DNA of 64,000 nt from Thetidibacter halocola (lineage in GTDB: Bacteria; Pseudomonadota; Alphaproteobacteria; Rhodobacterales; Rhodobacteraceae). The notes beneath the pieces were generated by a model. The model had not been told where the DNA came from. It ran no database searches and saw nothing but the letters and a program-made list of their open reading frames with translations. Made by a program: the position numbers and the translations under genes. The stretch spans positions 248,001-312,000 of the forward strand of contig NZ_JAGTUU010000001.1 of the NCBI RefSeq assembly GCF_018224955.1, written 5' to 3'. Below, piece by piece: positions 52,695-61,525 of the stretch (positions are counted from its first letter, which is position 1; each line of letters opens with the position of its first letter).

Positions 52695-53317
52695 CCCAGA
52701 CGATCCGCGACGATCCGCGCCATGGCCGCGCCAAGGGCCGCATGGGCCGGCGCATCCCAGTGAACGCCGTCGAAATCCGACACGGTGACATGCGCGCCTG
52801 CATCGGCGAAACCGAAACCCGACGCCTCGGCAAGGTCCCTCAGGACCCCGGCCAACCCGGCCTGCCGCGCCTCGGCACCGACAAAGACCTCGGCCAGGCA
52901 ACCCGCCTCGCGCACCGGCGCGGGCGAGACGATTAGCACGTCCTGCACCACGGCCTCGGCCCGCGCCAGCAGCGCCAGGCGCAGCACCGACCGCGCGATT
53001 TCGTGCGCGGTGACGGAAAAGCGCGGCTTGAGGTCGTTGGTGCCCAGCATCAGCACCATCAGGTCCAGCGGCTTGTGGCTGTGCAGGATGGCGGGCAGCA
53101 CGGCGAGGCCATTGCGTGCCCCGCCCTCGACCAGATCCTCGTGCACCGTGGTGCGGCCCGGCAACCCCTCGGCGATCACGCGATGGGCCGGCCCAAGGGC
53201 CGCTGCCATCACGTCGGGCCAGGGCACGCCGGGCGGATGCCGTTCGGACAGGCCCGCCACCGACATCGGGCGCGTGCCATGGGTGTTGCTGTCGCCGTAA
53301 CAGAGGATCGTCGCCAT
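52691..53317 (-). CDS. SGNH/GDSL-family hydrolase
   Basis: About 208 residues, cytoplasmic. The block I serine is in LCYGDSNTHG (near S10), the Gly block in GLPGRTT, the Asn block GTNDLK, and the Asp-x-x-His in DGVHWDAPAH, which are the four SGNH positions. It resembles aryl esterases and acyl-esterases of the family. ATG 53317 follows GGGAGG. It is the first gene of the three-gene operon ending with the carnitine dehydrogenase, so hydrolysis of an acylcarnitine or a similar ester is a plausible but unproven role. Confidence 0.82.
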   Translation of the reverse strand: MATILCYGDSNTHGTRPMSVAGLSERHPPGVPWPDVMAAALGPAHRVIAEGLPGRTTVHEDLVEGGARNGLAVLPAILHSHKPLDLMVLMLGTNDLKPRFSVTAHEIARSVLRLALLARAEAVVQDVLIVSPAPVREAGCLAEVFVGAEARQAGLAGVLRDLAEASGFGFADAGAHVTVSDFDGVHWDAPAHAALGAAMARIVADRLG

Positions 53318-53459
53318 GCGCCTGCCTCCCTTTCGCACACCACTCATGCAAGCGGCGCGGACGCGGTCAAGCGATGCCGCACAATTGCCCCAGTTCGCTC
53401 GCCGATTCCGCCGCTTTTCCGCGGCAGCTTGTGCCGGACATTATCTGTGAGTCCCCGTC

Positions 53460-53642
53460 ATGCTGCCACTGCTACCAATTCAGACCCCAAGTTCCGGACG
53501 CTTCGACCGTCTCTTTGCCCTCTGCAAGCAAGAGGTCCGCCAGGCCACCCACAGCCGCCGGCAGGAAACCCTCGCCGACGACGAGGCCGAGGCGCTGCGC
53601 GCGTTCGCCATCCGGTCGCTGATGGGGCCGCGCGGCGCCTAG
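53460..53642 (+). CDS. Small conserved-looking protein, unknown
   Basis: A 60-residue, Arg/Glu-rich soluble frame ([25 protein letters not shown]...) with no recognisable motif. A GTGAG precedes the ATG by about 8 bases, a weak ribosome site. The composition is protein-like and it fills the gap between two divergently placed genes, ending 4 bases inside rlmE. It may be real, but the evidence is limited. Confidence 0.45.
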   Translation: MLPLLPIQTPSSGRFDRLFALCKQEVRQATHSRRQETLADDEAEALRAFAIRSLMGPRGA

Positions 53643-54349
53643 CCGCGAAACCCCGTCGCCACGACGAATTTTTCGGAGGAATCCGACCGGCTGGCCGGCG
53701 GCTTGACGTTGGCGACCTTGTCGAAACGCTGCTTGAGCAGTGTCTGCAAACTTGTCTCTGCGCCACCCGCCAGCACCTTGGCGACAAAGGCGCCGCCCGG
53801 TTCCAGAACGTCGAAGGCCAGTTGTGCCGCCGCCTCGCAGAGCGCGATGATCCGCAGGTGGTCGGTCTGCTTGTGTCCCGAGGAGGCCGCCGCCATGTCC
53901 GACATCACCACGTCGGCGCGCCCGCCAAGCCATTCCTTGACCTTTGCATCCGCCTCGTCGGCCATGAAATCCAGTTGATGGATCTCGGCGCCCGGGATCG
54001 GGTCCACCTCCTGGAGGTCGACCCCCAGCACCCGACCCACCGCCTTGCCGCTCTTTTCCCCCAGCGCGTTCACCCGCTTTACCGCCACCTGGCACCAGCC
54101 GCCGGGCGCACAGCCAAGGTCGACCACCCGCGCGCCCGGCACGAGAAAGCGGAACCGGTCGTCGAGTTCGAGAATCTTGTAGGCGGCGCGCCCGCGATAG
54201 CCATCGTCCCTTGCGCGCTTGACGTAGGGATCGTTCAACTGCCGCTGCAACCACAGCGTCGAGGACAGCTTGCGCCCGCGCGCCGTCTTGACCCGCACCT
54301 TCAGGTCACGCTGCCCGCGCCCCGACGAATTCTTCGGTCCCTTGCCCAT
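53639..54349 (-). CDS. rlmE: 23S rRNA (uridine-2'-O) methyltransferase
   Basis: About 236 residues, the RlmE/FtsJ type, acting on U2552 of 23S rRNA. The SAM site is [15 protein letters not shown]; the K-D-K-E tetrad is seen in [19 protein letters not shown] and the later SSEK region. The N-terminus has a basic extension ([23 protein letters not shown]) longer than in E. coli. ATG 54349 follows GAGG; a GTG 33 bases earlier is an alternative. It lies after ppx on the same strand, a common alphaproteobacterial pairing. Confidence 0.93.
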   Translation of the reverse strand: MGKGPKNSSGRGQRDLKVRVKTARGRKLSSTLWLQRQLNDPYVKRARDDGYRGRAAYKILELDDRFRFLVPGARVVDLGCAPGGWCQVAVKRVNALGEKSGKAVGRVLGVDLQEVDPIPGAEIHQLDFMADEADAKVKEWLGGRADVVMSDMAAASSGHKQTDHLRIIALCEAAAQLAFDVLEPGGAFVAKVLAGGAETSLQTLLKQRFDKVANVKPPASRSDSSEKFVVATGFRG

Positions 54350-54426
54350 GGCAGGCCTCGCGTCCGTTCTTCTCTGGTTCACAAATCCGCAGGGGTTCAG
54401 GTAAAAGCCCCCGTCCCGACACCGCC

Positions 54427-55539
54427 CTATAGCGGACCATCCTCCAGAACGCCATCCGCCGACATCTGCGCGTAAAGCAGCCCTTCGCGCAGGCCGCGAT
54501 CGGCCACCGACAGCCGGTCCGTCGGCCAGAGCCGCAGCAGCGCCTGGAGGATCGCGGACCCGGACATGATCAGTGCATGACGGTCCGGGCCGATCCGCGG
54601 ATCGCGTCGTCGCCCCACCGGCCCGAGGTCGAGATAGCGACGGATCACCGCCTCGATCTGGTCCGAAGTCATGCGCAGCCCGTCCACCTTGGACCGGTCA
54701 TAGCGTTTCAGCCCCAGGTGCGAGGCGGCGACCGTTGTCACGGTTCCGCTGGTGCCGACGATCTGGAACCCCTCGCGCGCCTGCTCGTCCTTGTAGGGGG
54801 CAAAATCGGCCAGGTGCTCCTCGAAATACCAGCTCATCAGCGCATAGCGCGCCGAGTCGTCCTTAACGTCCGAGAACTGGTCGCGCAGCGTTGCGACCCC
54901 CAGCGGTACGCTGATCCAGTCGACGACCTTGGCCGCCGGAAATGGGCTTTCGGGCGGATGGAACCCGGCATGCAGCCGCATGATGGCGCGCGGCCTCTCG
55001 CGCGCCTCGACACCCGACAGGTCGATCCACACCAGCTCGGTCGAGCCGCCGCCGATATCGACGACCAGCAACTGTTCGGTCCGGGTAGAAACCAGAGGCG
55101 CGCAGGAAATGACGGCGAGGCGCGCCTCTTCCTCGGGTTGGATGATCTCCAGCCTCAGGCCGGTTTCCCGGCGCACGTCGCGGATGAAGGCGCCGGCGTT
55201 CTGCGCGCGGCGGCAGGCCTCGGTCGCGACGAGGCGCATGTTCTGCACCTGGTGGCGATCGATCTTCTGCTTGCAGACGCGCAGCGCCGCGATGGTGCGT
55301 TCCATCGAGGCCCGGGACAGACGCCCGGACTTTTCCAGCCCGTGCCCCAGCTGGACGGACTTGGAGAAGCTGTCAACCACATGGAACTGGCTGCCCTTGG
55401 GCTGGGCAATCAGCATGCGGCAACTGTTTGTGCCCAGGTCCAGCGCGGCATAAAGCGCGTCTGTATCGGGCCGGGACGGCGCGGGGCTCTCGACCGGTTG
55501 GGGAAATGCGCCCGCACCATTGGGACGCTTGGGCGCCAT
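54427..55539 (-). CDS. ppx: Exopolyphosphatase / Ppx-GppA phosphatase
   Basis: About 370 residues of the ASKHA fold. The first phosphate motif is [14 protein letters not shown] and the second [13 protein letters not shown]. It degrades polyphosphate or (p)ppGpp-type nucleotides. An N-terminal extension ([17 protein letters not shown]...) precedes the catalytic domain. ATG 55539 has GGAAAGG upstream. The gene is followed by rlmE after 77 bases, so co-transcription is likely. Confidence 0.9.
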   Translation of the reverse strand: MAPKRPNGAGAFPQPVESPAPSRPDTDALYAALDLGTNSCRMLIAQPKGSQFHVVDSFSKSVQLGHGLEKSGRLSRASMERTIAALRVCKQKIDRHQVQNMRLVATEACRRAQNAGAFIRDVRRETGLRLEIIQPEEEARLAVISCAPLVSTRTEQLLVVDIGGGSTELVWIDLSGVEARERPRAIMRLHAGFHPPESPFPAAKVVDWISVPLGVATLRDQFSDVKDDSARYALMSWYFEEHLADFAPYKDEQAREGFQIVGTSGTVTTVAASHLGLKRYDRSKVDGLRMTSDQIEAVIRRYLDLGPVGRRRDPRIGPDRHALIMSGSAILQALLRLWPTDRLSVADRGLREGLLYAQMSADGVLEDGPL

Positions 55540-55576
55540 GACATCGCGCCTTTCCGGTATCGTGTTGGAACCAAGA

Positions 55577-56269
55577 CTAATTGCCGCCGCCCGACCGCGC
55601 AAGCGCCATGAGGGGCGCGCCAAGGGGATTCTGATAAACCCCTGACAGGTAGTCGTATTCCTCGGCCAGCAGCGCGCGCAGCGCAGCCAGCGTCGCGGGG
55701 CGCAGATCGTCGGCACTCAGCCGCTCGGCCGAGCGGTTGCGCCGCGGCATGACCACCCAGCGCCCCGTCCTTTCGGTAAGCGCCGCCGCCAACGCATCCA
55801 GTTCCGCCACCCGGAACACCCGGTCGTAGTCGCGCAGCTCCGGGCCGAGGAAAACCCAGGCCGGAAAGGCATGGTGCCGGATCGCGGACGAGGCCAACCG
55901 ATAGCGCGGCAGCTGCTGGAAGAACGTGTCGGGATCGGGATCGCGCGGCAGGTCTCGGAACGCCGGATCGTCGCGCAAGCGGCGACTGTTCCACAGGTCG
56001 CGATGCTGCACGACCCGGTTCGTGTAGACCGAAAGCAGCCGCTCCAGCGGGTCGCGCACCACGCAGAACCGCCAGTGATCGCCATACCCCTGCCAGCGAT
56101 GCGGACGAAAACGCCGCGTCGGATAGATCTGGTGCCAGCTATGCGTCGTCGGGGCGTCGGGCACCGTCACGGCAGGGTCGATCCGCGCCAGCGCCTCCTT
56201 GACCGAGGAACACGCGGCCTTGGGAAGGGGCATCCAGGCGATGCGGTATGCGGCGAGGGCAACGACCAT
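55577..56269 (-). CDS. Sulfotransferase-2 family protein
   Basis: A 230-residue PAPS-dependent sulfotransferase. The 5'-phosphosulfate motif is PLPKAACSSVKEAL (residues 14-27); the 3'-phosphate motif is CVVRDPLERLLSVYTN. A DxxF..LP segment and a C-terminal tail follow. No signal peptide. GGAG lies upstream of the ATG. It is one of two sulfotransferase-type genes in the window (the other at 50108). Its gene is 37 bases upstream of ppx on the same strand but probably unrelated to it. Acceptor unknown. Confidence 0.85.
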   Translation of the reverse strand: MVVALAAYRIAWMPLPKAACSSVKEALARIDPAVTVPDAPTTHSWHQIYPTRRFRPHRWQGYGDHWRFCVVRDPLERLLSVYTNRVVQHRDLWNSRRLRDDPAFRDLPRDPDPDTFFQQLPRYRLASSAIRHHAFPAWVFLGPELRDYDRVFRVAELDALAAALTERTGRWVVMPRRNRSAERLSADDLRPATLAALRALLAEEYDYLSGVYQNPLGAPLMALARSGGGN

Positions 56270-56484
56270 GCGGGCTCCTTTCCCGCCCGTTTTGCCACGG
56301 CGCGGTTTGCCAAAGGTGAATCCCGCTCATGCAGACCATGACGCATTCGATACTGCGCCCGCCTTCCGCCGGGCGCGCCGCCGCGATAGGCTGTCGCTCG
56401 TGGCGGGGTTTGCGTCGAATTCCGACCCGGAATCCGACCCCCGCCCGGCTAATGCTGCGTGCGATACGCGAAGGGGAATCATCC

Positions 56485-56781
56485 ATGCCCGAGGTCACCA
56501 TCGTCTACTGGCGCGACATCCCGGCCCAGGTCATCGTGGGCAAGGGCCGCCGTGGCGCCAAGGCCGTTCTGCCCGAACGGTTCGAGCAGGCGATCGACCG
56601 GGCTGCGATGAAGGTGGGAGCGTCGGAAACCGACGCCTATCTCGCCGAGTGGCGCAAGGCCGAGCCCTATACTGTCGAAGGCGACCCGCAGGACGTTGCG
56701 GCGGCCGAGGTGGCAAGGCTGGATGCGGAATTCACCCCCGAGCGGATCAAGGCACTGATCGCCAATGACGGCTGGGCCTGA
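56485..56781 (+). CDS. Virulence-factor-domain protein, first gene of a one-carbon operon
   Basis: A 98-residue soluble protein matching, by sequence character, the short 'virulence factor' domain family (VTIVYWRDIPAQVIVGKGRRGAKAVLPERFEQAIDRAAM). ATG 56485 is supported by GGGGAATC; the frame is open upstream for 52 more codons without support. It is followed by a MetF-like gene, a HAD phosphatase and a methyltransferase. No enzymatic motif. Such proteins recur with methylenetetrahydrofolate reductases in roseobacters, so a small partner or regulator of that enzyme is likely. Confidence 0.75.
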   Translation: MPEVTIVYWRDIPAQVIVGKGRRGAKAVLPERFEQAIDRAAMKVGASETDAYLAEWRKAEPYTVEGDPQDVAAAEVARLDAEFTPERIKALIANDGWA

Positions 56782-56815
56782 GCGCCCTATGTTCCGCAGC
56801 ATGAAGGAGAGGCTG

Positions 56816-57742
56816 ATGGCCCTGTTGAATTTCCGCAAGCGTGAAACGACCCCGGCCCGCACCGGTGGCGCCCTGCCCGCCTTCTTGCAGGACTATTCCA
56901 TCGAGGTGATGCCGCGCACCGCCGAGAAGGTCGAGGATTTCCGCGCCCTGCTGCCCGAGGGCACCCGCGTCTACATCGCCCATATCGACGGCACGCCGAT
57001 CGAGGACATGGTCGCGACCGCCCGCCGCCTGTCGCGGGACGGCTTCAACGTCATGCCGCATTTCCCGGCGCGGATCATAAAGGATGCCAAGACGCTGGAA
57101 AACTGGATCGCCCTGTACCAGGGCGAGGCCGGGGTGAAGCAGGCGCTGCTGCTGGCAGGCGGCGTATCGCAGCCGCATGGCCAGTTCCACTGTTCGATGC
57201 AACTGATGGAAACCGGCCTGTTCGACAAGGCGGGCTTCGAGCGCCTGCACATCGCGGGCCACCCCGAGGGCAACCGAGACATCGATCCCGATGGCGGCGA
57301 CCGCATGGTGATGGAGGCGCTGCGCTGGAAGCAGGCGTTCTCCGAGCGCACCGACGCCAGGATGGCGATGGCCACGCAATTCGCCTTCGAGGCCGGCCCC
57401 ATCGTCGCCTGGGCCGACCGCCTGAAATCCGAGGGGATCGCCCTGCCGATCCATATCGGCATCGCCGGTCCTGCCAAGCTTCAGACCCTGATCAAGTTCG
57501 CCATCGCCTGCGGTGTCGGCCCCTCGCTCAAGGTTTTGCAAAAGCGCGCGATGGACGTGTCCAAGCTGCTGCTGCCCTACGAGCCGACCGAGGTGCTGGA
57601 AGGGCTGGCAGCGCACAAGGCCGCGCATCCCGACTGCCTGATCGAGCAGGTGCATTTCTTCCCGCTCGGCGGGATCAAGGCCAATGCCGAATGGGCGATG
57701 CAGAACGGTGGCGAAGCGGCCCGCCCCGCGGCCAGCGCATGA
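56816..57742 (+). CDS. MetF-like methylenetetrahydrofolate reductase
   Basis: About 308 residues with a TIM-barrel fold of the methylenetetrahydrofolate reductase superfamily; segments such as IEVMPRTAEKVEDF, FNVMPHFPAR and GIAGPAKLQTLIKFA are distant versions of MetF signatures. It would reduce 5,10-methylene-H4folate or run in reverse, oxidising methyl-H4folate. I place the start at ATG 56816, after AAGGAGAGG; an earlier ATG (56765) overlaps the upstream gene. Its 3' end overlaps the HAD gene (ATGA). The context favours catabolic use of methyl-H4folate. Confidence 0.82.
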   Translation: MALLNFRKRETTPARTGGALPAFLQDYSIEVMPRTAEKVEDFRALLPEGTRVYIAHIDGTPIEDMVATARRLSRDGFNVMPHFPARIIKDAKTLENWIALYQGEAGVKQALLLAGGVSQPHGQFHCSMQLMETGLFDKAGFERLHIAGHPEGNRDIDPDGGDRMVMEALRWKQAFSERTDARMAMATQFAFEAGPIVAWADRLKSEGIALPIHIGIAGPAKLQTLIKFAIACGVGPSLKVLQKRAMDVSKLLLPYEPTEVLEGLAAHKAAHPDCLIEQVHFFPLGGIKANAEWAMQNGGEAARPAASA

Positions 57743-58401
57743 CAAAGGCGCTGCTCTTCGATCTGGACGGCACCTTGCTGCACTCGGACCCACTGCATTT
57801 CGCGGTCTTCGCCGAGATGTTCGCCGAGCGCGGCCGCCAGATCGACGAGGCGTTCTATCTCGAAAACGTGCACGGCACGCATAACTTGGAAAGCTTTCCG
57901 CATCTCTTTCCCGGCGAGGACGCGCAAACGCTGTCCGACGAGAAAGAGGCGAGGTTCCGCGACCGCCTCGGCGCGGGCCATCCGCCGATGCCCGGCGCCG
58001 CGACCCTGCTGGACCGGGCCGAGGCCGAGGGCTGGAACGTCGCCGTCGTGACCAATGCGCCGCGCGTCAACGCCGAGCACATGTTGCGGGCCATCGGGCT
58101 GCGCGAGCGGTTCGAGGTGCTCGTGATCGGCGACGAATGCCGACGGGGCAAGCCCGCCCCCGACCCCTACCTGACCGCCATGGCGACGCTGGGCGTCGCG
58201 CCGGGCGACGCCATCGCCTTCGAGGACAGCGGCTCGGGCCTTGCCGCCGCGCGGGCCTCGGGCGCCTATACCGTCGGCATCCGCTCTTCCGCCGACGACG
58301 CCACGCTGCGCCGCCACGGCGCGCACACGAGCGTTGCAGATTTCACAGACCCCGCGCTGGACCCGATCCTTGCGCGCCTTAACGGAAAGGCCATGACATG
58401 A
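57739..58401 (+). CDS. HAD-family phosphatase (beta-phosphoglucomutase-like)
   Basis: A 220-residue haloacid-dehalogenase hydrolase. Motif I is LLFDLDGTLLHSD (residues 5-17), motif II VVTNAPR, motif III RGKPAPDP and motif IV AFEDSGSG. The cap is the small alpha-helical type found in phosphoglucomutase-like members. The ATG overlaps the MetF-like stop, and the stop overlaps the next ATG, so it is tightly coupled to the one-carbon genes. Perhaps it removes a toxic phosphorylated by-product. The substrate is unknown. Confidence 0.85.
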   Translation: MTKALLFDLDGTLLHSDPLHFAVFAEMFAERGRQIDEAFYLENVHGTHNLESFPHLFPGEDAQTLSDEKEARFRDRLGAGHPPMPGAATLLDRAEAEGWNVAVVTNAPRVNAEHMLRAIGLRERFEVLVIGDECRRGKPAPDPYLTAMATLGVAPGDAIAFEDSGSGLAAARASGAYTVGIRSSADDATLRRHGAHTSVADFTDPALDPILARLNGKAMT

Positions 58402-59480
58402 CCCGCACCATCGTCGAGTCGAAGACGAAAACCGCCATCATCGGCTTTGACCAGCCCTTCTGCGTGATCGGAGAGCGTATCAACCCCACGGGGCGCAAGA
58501 TCCTGAACGAGGAACTCGAGCGCGGCGATTTCAGCCGGGTCCAGGCCGACGCACTGGCGCAGGTGGCGGCGGGCGCCAACATCCTCGACATCAACTCGGG
58601 CGCGGTGTTTTCCAACAAGATGGCCGAAGACCCGCGCTACGCGGACAACAACTTCGTCGAACCGACGCTGATGAAGCAGCTGATCGAGTGCGTGCAGGCC
58701 GTCACCGACAGCCCGCTCTGCATCGACTCGTCGGTGCCCGGTGCGCTGGAAAACGGCTTGGCGGCGGCGCAGGGGCGCCCGCTGCTGAACTCGGTCACGG
58801 GCGAGGAAGAGCGGATGGAACTGGTCCTGCCGCTGGTCAAGAAATACAACGTGCCGGTCGTGGCGATCTCGAACGACGATACCGGCATCAGCGAAGACCC
58901 CGACGTGCGCTTTGCCGTGGCCAAGAAGATCGTCCAGCGCGCCGCCGATTTCGGCATCCCGGCGCATGATATCGTGGTCGATCCGCTGGTCATGCCGATC
59001 GGCGCCATGGCGACCGCCGGCCACCAGGTCTTTACCCTGGTCCGCCGCCTGCGCGAGGAACTGGGCGTCAACACGACCTGCGGCGCGTCCAACATCAGCT
59101 TTGGCCTACCCAACCGGCACGGCATCAACAACGCCTTCCTGCCGATGGCGATGGGCGCGGGGATGACCAGCGCGATCATGAACCCGATCGCCCTGCCCGT
59201 CGGCCCCAAGGCCATAGCCGAAAAGCGCGCCGAGATCGAGGCGGCGGGCATCATCCTGCCCGAGGGGCTGGACGACGAGACCTTCGTCACGCTGTTCGGC
59301 ATGGGCAGCACCTTGCCCCGTCCGGGCAAGGAGATGGAGGCAATCCGCGCCGCGAACTTCCTGATGAACCAGGACGATGGCGGCGGTGCCTGGATCGCGT
59401 TCAACCGTCAGCCGCCGAAAGCGGGACAGGAAGGCCGCGGCCGCGAGGGCCGCACCGGGGGTCGCCGCCGCCGCGGCTGA
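58398..59480 (+). CDS. Methyltetrahydrofolate:corrinoid methyltransferase (MtgD/AcsE-like)
   Basis: A 360-residue pterin-binding TIM-barrel protein. The pterin site is seen in VIGERINPTGRKIL and the barrel motifs ILDINSGAV, LCIDSSVPGALE, LLNSVTG and IVVDPLVMPIG. It moves methyl groups between H4folate and a corrinoid protein. The basic, Gly/Arg-rich C-terminal tail (GREGRTGGRRRRG) is unusual and may bind RNA or DNA or be disordered. The start overlaps the HAD stop by 4 bases. No corrinoid-binding protein or activase is adjacent. Glycine-betaine or DMSP demethylation would supply such methyl groups. Confidence 0.88.
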   Translation: MTRTIVESKTKTAIIGFDQPFCVIGERINPTGRKILNEELERGDFSRVQADALAQVAAGANILDINSGAVFSNKMAEDPRYADNNFVEPTLMKQLIECVQAVTDSPLCIDSSVPGALENGLAAAQGRPLLNSVTGEEERMELVLPLVKKYNVPVVAISNDDTGISEDPDVRFAVAKKIVQRAADFGIPAHDIVVDPLVMPIGAMATAGHQVFTLVRRLREELGVNTTCGASNISFGLPNRHGINNAFLPMAMGAGMTSAIMNPIALPVGPKAIAEKRAEIEAAGIILPEGLDDETFVTLFGMGSTLPRPGKEMEAIRAANFLMNQDDGGGAWIAFNRQPPKAGQEGRGREGRTGGRRRRG

Positions 59481-59523
59481 GCCGCGCCTGACAGTTAACC
59501 TGTCCTTAACTTTTCAACATGCA

Positions 59524-59563
59524 TTGGCCGCATCCATGCTAGGGTGCGGCCAAAATGCTTTTT
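59524..59563 (+). terminator. Hairpin between the one-carbon operon and the RTX gene
   Basis: TTGGCCGCA (59524-59532) pairs perfectly with TGCGGCCAA (59545-59553) around a 12-base loop, followed by AATGC and five T's. It lies 44 bases after the methyltransferase stop and just upstream of the RTX gene's GGAGG. It could end the operon or act as an attenuator for the RTX gene. Confidence 0.6.
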
Positions 59564-59574
59564 GGAGGCCCCCC

Positions 59575-61521
59575 ATGGCCACGTTTGATCAGACCGTCAA
59601 TTTCAATTCGACTCTCGGCAATCAGGACGAACCCGACGCCGCTCGGCTGCTGAGCGGAGATGTCATCGTGGTCTTCACGTCCTCGACCGGCGACGCGAGC
59701 GGCGATGCCGTGCTGTTTCAGCGTTATGACCAGTATGGCTTGGCCGTGGGTTCCAATACGCGCGTGAATACCCAGACCGTGGACTCGCAGGACGATGCGC
59801 AGGTTACGGCGCTGGCCGATGGCGGTTTCGTGGTGGTCTGGACCAGCGCGCTCCAGGACGGAAGCGAGGACGGGATCTACATGCAGCGCTACAGCGCGAC
59901 AGGATTCCGGATCGGCTCGGAAACGCGGGTCAACACATTCACCTCCGGCGCCCAGTACGAGGCACATGTCGCGGCGATGGCCGATGGCGGCTTTGTCGTG
60001 GTCTGGACATCAGCGACCGCCAGCAACGGTTACGAGATCAAGCTCCAACGTTACTCCGTGCTCAACCGCCCGGTCGGGGACGAGGTTTCGGTCAACACGA
60101 CAACCACCGGAACACAGGATTCGGCGCAGGTCGCCGGCCTGGCGAATGGCGGATACGCCGTGGTCTGGCGCGACCTTTCCTCGGGCACTCATATCAAGCT
60201 GCGGATCTTCGATGCCAATGGAAACGAAGTGCTGACCGAGACGAATGCCGACGATACCGCGCCCGTGACCGGCTCGTATTTCTCGCCGGTCATCGCGGCC
60301 CTTCCCGGTGGCGATTTCGTCGTCGCATGGAACAACAATTCCTCCGGCGGGATCTGGTACCGGCAATTCGCAGCTGACGGCACACCGCGCTTCGACGTGC
60401 GCGAGGCGTCGAACCCGGCGGAACGCCCGGGCACCGGATATGTCGACATCTCCGTGGCCGAAGACGGCGGCTACGTGCTTGGCTGGCATGATTTCTCCAG
60501 CGCGGCCAGCGCCGACGGCTACTGGTACCGCAGTTTCAAGCCGAACGGAGAGCCGGGCGATGACCAGACTCTTGGCCTGTCGGAAATTCCGCCAGGCGGG
60601 TTGAGTGACCAAGGCAGTATCGTCGCCATGGCCGCTGGAGGCGTCATGCAGTTCGGCCTGCGCGACAACGGGTCGAATGATGATGTCGTCATGGCCATCA
60701 GCGGGCGTGGCACAGACCTGGACGACTACGAACTCCTCTCGGCGCCGACGGACTATTTCGCGCGGGCTGGAAACGACTGGGTGATCGGATCGAACGGAAA
60801 CGACACGCTCCGGGGCGGCGACGGCATGGACACGCTGCACGGCGGCGCGGGCGACGACCTGATACAACTCGGATCGGAATTCTTCATCGGCGCGGTCGAG
60901 ATCGCCACCGGCGGCGACGGCAACGACATCCTGATCGATTGGGCCGGCACCGCGCGCATGAGCGGCGGTGTGGGCGACGACATCCTGCGGGGCGGTGCGG
61001 ACGACGACACGCTGCTGGGCGAGGCCGGTTTTGACCTGCTGAGCGGCGGCGACGGCAACGACAGCCTCGATGGCGGCTGGGGTGCCGACCGGATGTCGGG
61101 CGGTAACGGCGCGGACACGATGCTTGGCGGCCAGGGCAACGACGTCATGCAAGGCGACGATGGCGACGACCTGATGCACGGCCAGGACAACAACGACCTG
61201 CTGAACGGCGGCGCGGGCAACGACGAGCTGAACGGCGGCGGCGGCAACGACACGATCAACGGCGGGCTAGGCGACGACACGATGAGCAGCGGTTGGGGCG
61301 TCGACCGTTTCGTGTTCTCGGAAACCGGATTCGGCGACGACATCATCACCGATTTCCAGAACGGCTCTGACCGCTTCATCGTGTGGGACGCGGTGGCGCT
61401 GGACATGACCGGTGTTACCGTCACCAATATGGGCGCCAACGCGTTGATCGAGATGGGCGGCGGATCGGTGCTGGTGATGGGCGGCGGCGGGTTGATCGAC
61501 GCCACCGACTTCATCTTCTGA
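59575..61521 (+). CDS. RTX (hemolysin-type calcium-binding repeat) secreted protein
   Basis: About 648 residues. The N-terminal half (to about residue 390) carries imperfect repeats of about 45-50 residues: a beta-propeller-like series of ALADGGFVVVWTS / QRYSATGFRIGSETRVNT units. The RTX block, GGxGxDxLxGG, follows at about 405-560, then a GFGDDIITDFQNGSDRF segment and a C-terminal end ATDFIF typical of type I export. No signal peptide. ATG 59575 follows GGAGG. Ca2+-binding extracellular role; no enzymatic motif. The upstream hairpin may influence expression. Confidence 0.87.
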   Translation: MATFDQTVNFNSTLGNQDEPDAARLLSGDVIVVFTSSTGDASGDAVLFQRYDQYGLAVGSNTRVNTQTVDSQDDAQVTALADGGFVVVWTSALQDGSEDGIYMQRYSATGFRIGSETRVNTFTSGAQYEAHVAAMADGGFVVVWTSATASNGYEIKLQRYSVLNRPVGDEVSVNTTTTGTQDSAQVAGLANGGYAVVWRDLSSGTHIKLRIFDANGNEVLTETNADDTAPVTGSYFSPVIAALPGGDFVVAWNNNSSGGIWYRQFAADGTPRFDVREASNPAERPGTGYVDISVAEDGGYVLGWHDFSSAASADGYWYRSFKPNGEPGDDQTLGLSEIPPGGLSDQGSIVAMAAGGVMQFGLRDNGSNDDVVMAISGRGTDLDDYELLSAPTDYFARAGNDWVIGSNGNDTLRGGDGMDTLHGGAGDDLIQLGSEFFIGAVEIATGGDGNDILIDWAGTARMSGGVGDDILRGGADDDTLLGEAGFDLLSGGDGNDSLDGGWGADRMSGGNGADTMLGGQGNDVMQGDDGDDLMHGQDNNDLLNGGAGNDELNGGGGNDTINGGLGDDTMSSGWGVDRFVFSETGFGDDIITDFQNGSDRFIVWDAVALDMTGVTVTNMGANALIEMGGGSVLVMGGGGLIDATDFIF

Positions 61522-61525
61522 CGGC

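Noticed and set aside
59377-59574. Upstream extension of the third RTX gene into the methyltransferase gene
   Set aside because: The frame is open, but the only good ribosome site (GGAGG) serves ATG 59575, and the extension reads as a shadow of the methyltransferase gene.
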